From Bacteroidota bacterium (lineage in GTDB: Bacteria > Bacteroidota > Bacteroidia > Bacteroidales > Paludibacteraceae): 5,848 nt of DNA. Below are positions 5,815 through 5,848 of this stretch, piece by piece. The position numbers and the translations under genes were made by a program. The notes beneath the pieces were generated by a model. That model was not told where the DNA came from and made no database searches. It saw nothing but the letters and a program-made list of their open reading frames with translations. Location of the stretch: NCBI GenBank assembly GCA_017860335.1, contig JAFNAU010000146.1:1-5848 (forward strand), in the 5' to 3' direction. Each line of letters begins with the position of its first letter. Position 1 is the stretch's first letter.

Positions 5815-5845
5815 CAAATATAACAGATGTGATTTGAATCACAAA
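5815..5845 (-). promoter_or_regulatory. Promoter of the broken Crp/Fnr gene
   Basis: On the minus strand TTTG (5845-5842) and TATATTTG (5822-5815) are separated by exactly 19 bases. This is the best match in the window to the Bacteroidetes promoter consensus of TTTG and TAnnTTTG. The ATG at 5810-5808 comes only four bases after the -7 box, so transcription would begin at or next to the start codon, giving a leaderless or nearly leaderless message. Confidence 0.7.
5828..5843. promoter_or_regulatory. Crp-type operator TGTGA-N6-TCACA
   Basis: TGTGATTTGAATCACA is a perfect match to the classical Crp half-sites TGTGA and TCACA with a 6-base spacer. Its 7-base arms are exact inverted repeats around a central TG. 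The site fills the spacer between the -33 and -7 elements of the regulator's own promoter and overlaps the -33 end, a position that normally blocks RNA polymerase. Negative autoregulation, or control by a Crp/Fnr paralogue, is the natural inference. Confidence 0.75.
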
Positions 5846-5848
5846 ATA

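Overview
The window looks like chromosomal DNA from a Bacteroidetes bacterium, probably of the order Bacteroidales. The basis is four promoter-like sites with the Bacteroidetes -7 motif TAnnTTTG, A-rich leaders without clear Shine-Dalgarno sequences, AT-rich gaps, and the character of the proteins. I cannot fix the genus.

Layout, left to right. Positions 1-236 hold no gene but contain the terminator of dapL. dapL (LL-diaminopimelate aminotransferase, minus strand) and dapF (diaminopimelate epimerase, minus strand) lie in tandem and are transcribed in the order dapF then dapL. Together they make meso-diaminopimelate from tetrahydrodipicolinate by the direct aminotransferase route to lysine and peptidoglycan. 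The 107-base gap between them is bracketed by an inverted pair of an 18-base C/G-rich palindromic repeat, and one copy supplies the last codons and stop of dapF. A 325-base AT-rich gap then carries divergent promoters for dapF and for a plus-strand gene encoding an exported, highly charged coiled-coil protein of unknown function. That gene converges on a minus-strand gene for a 371-residue GNAT-fold acyltransferase-like protein of the YghO-like type, and the two share a strong bidirectional terminator.

The right quarter is the decayed part. Positions 4697-5226 have no intact gene. They contain a 66-codon open stretch that resembles the 3' end of a lost gene, a 15-bp hairpin, and a short stretch with weak RNA-fold potential. 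At 5227-5810 is a minus-strand Crp/Fnr-family regulator broken by an out-of-frame internal deletion in its effector-binding domain. Its promoter survives at the right edge and carries a perfect Crp-type palindrome (TGTGA-N6-TCACA) between the -33 and -7 elements. The remaining recognition helix has the matching R-E-x-x-x-R residues.

I see no defence system, CRISPR array, rRNA or tRNA, or complete mobile element. The most interesting signals are the broken regulator with its apparently self-directed operator, the palindromic repeat pair recruited into the dapF stop, and the two proteins of uncertain function.
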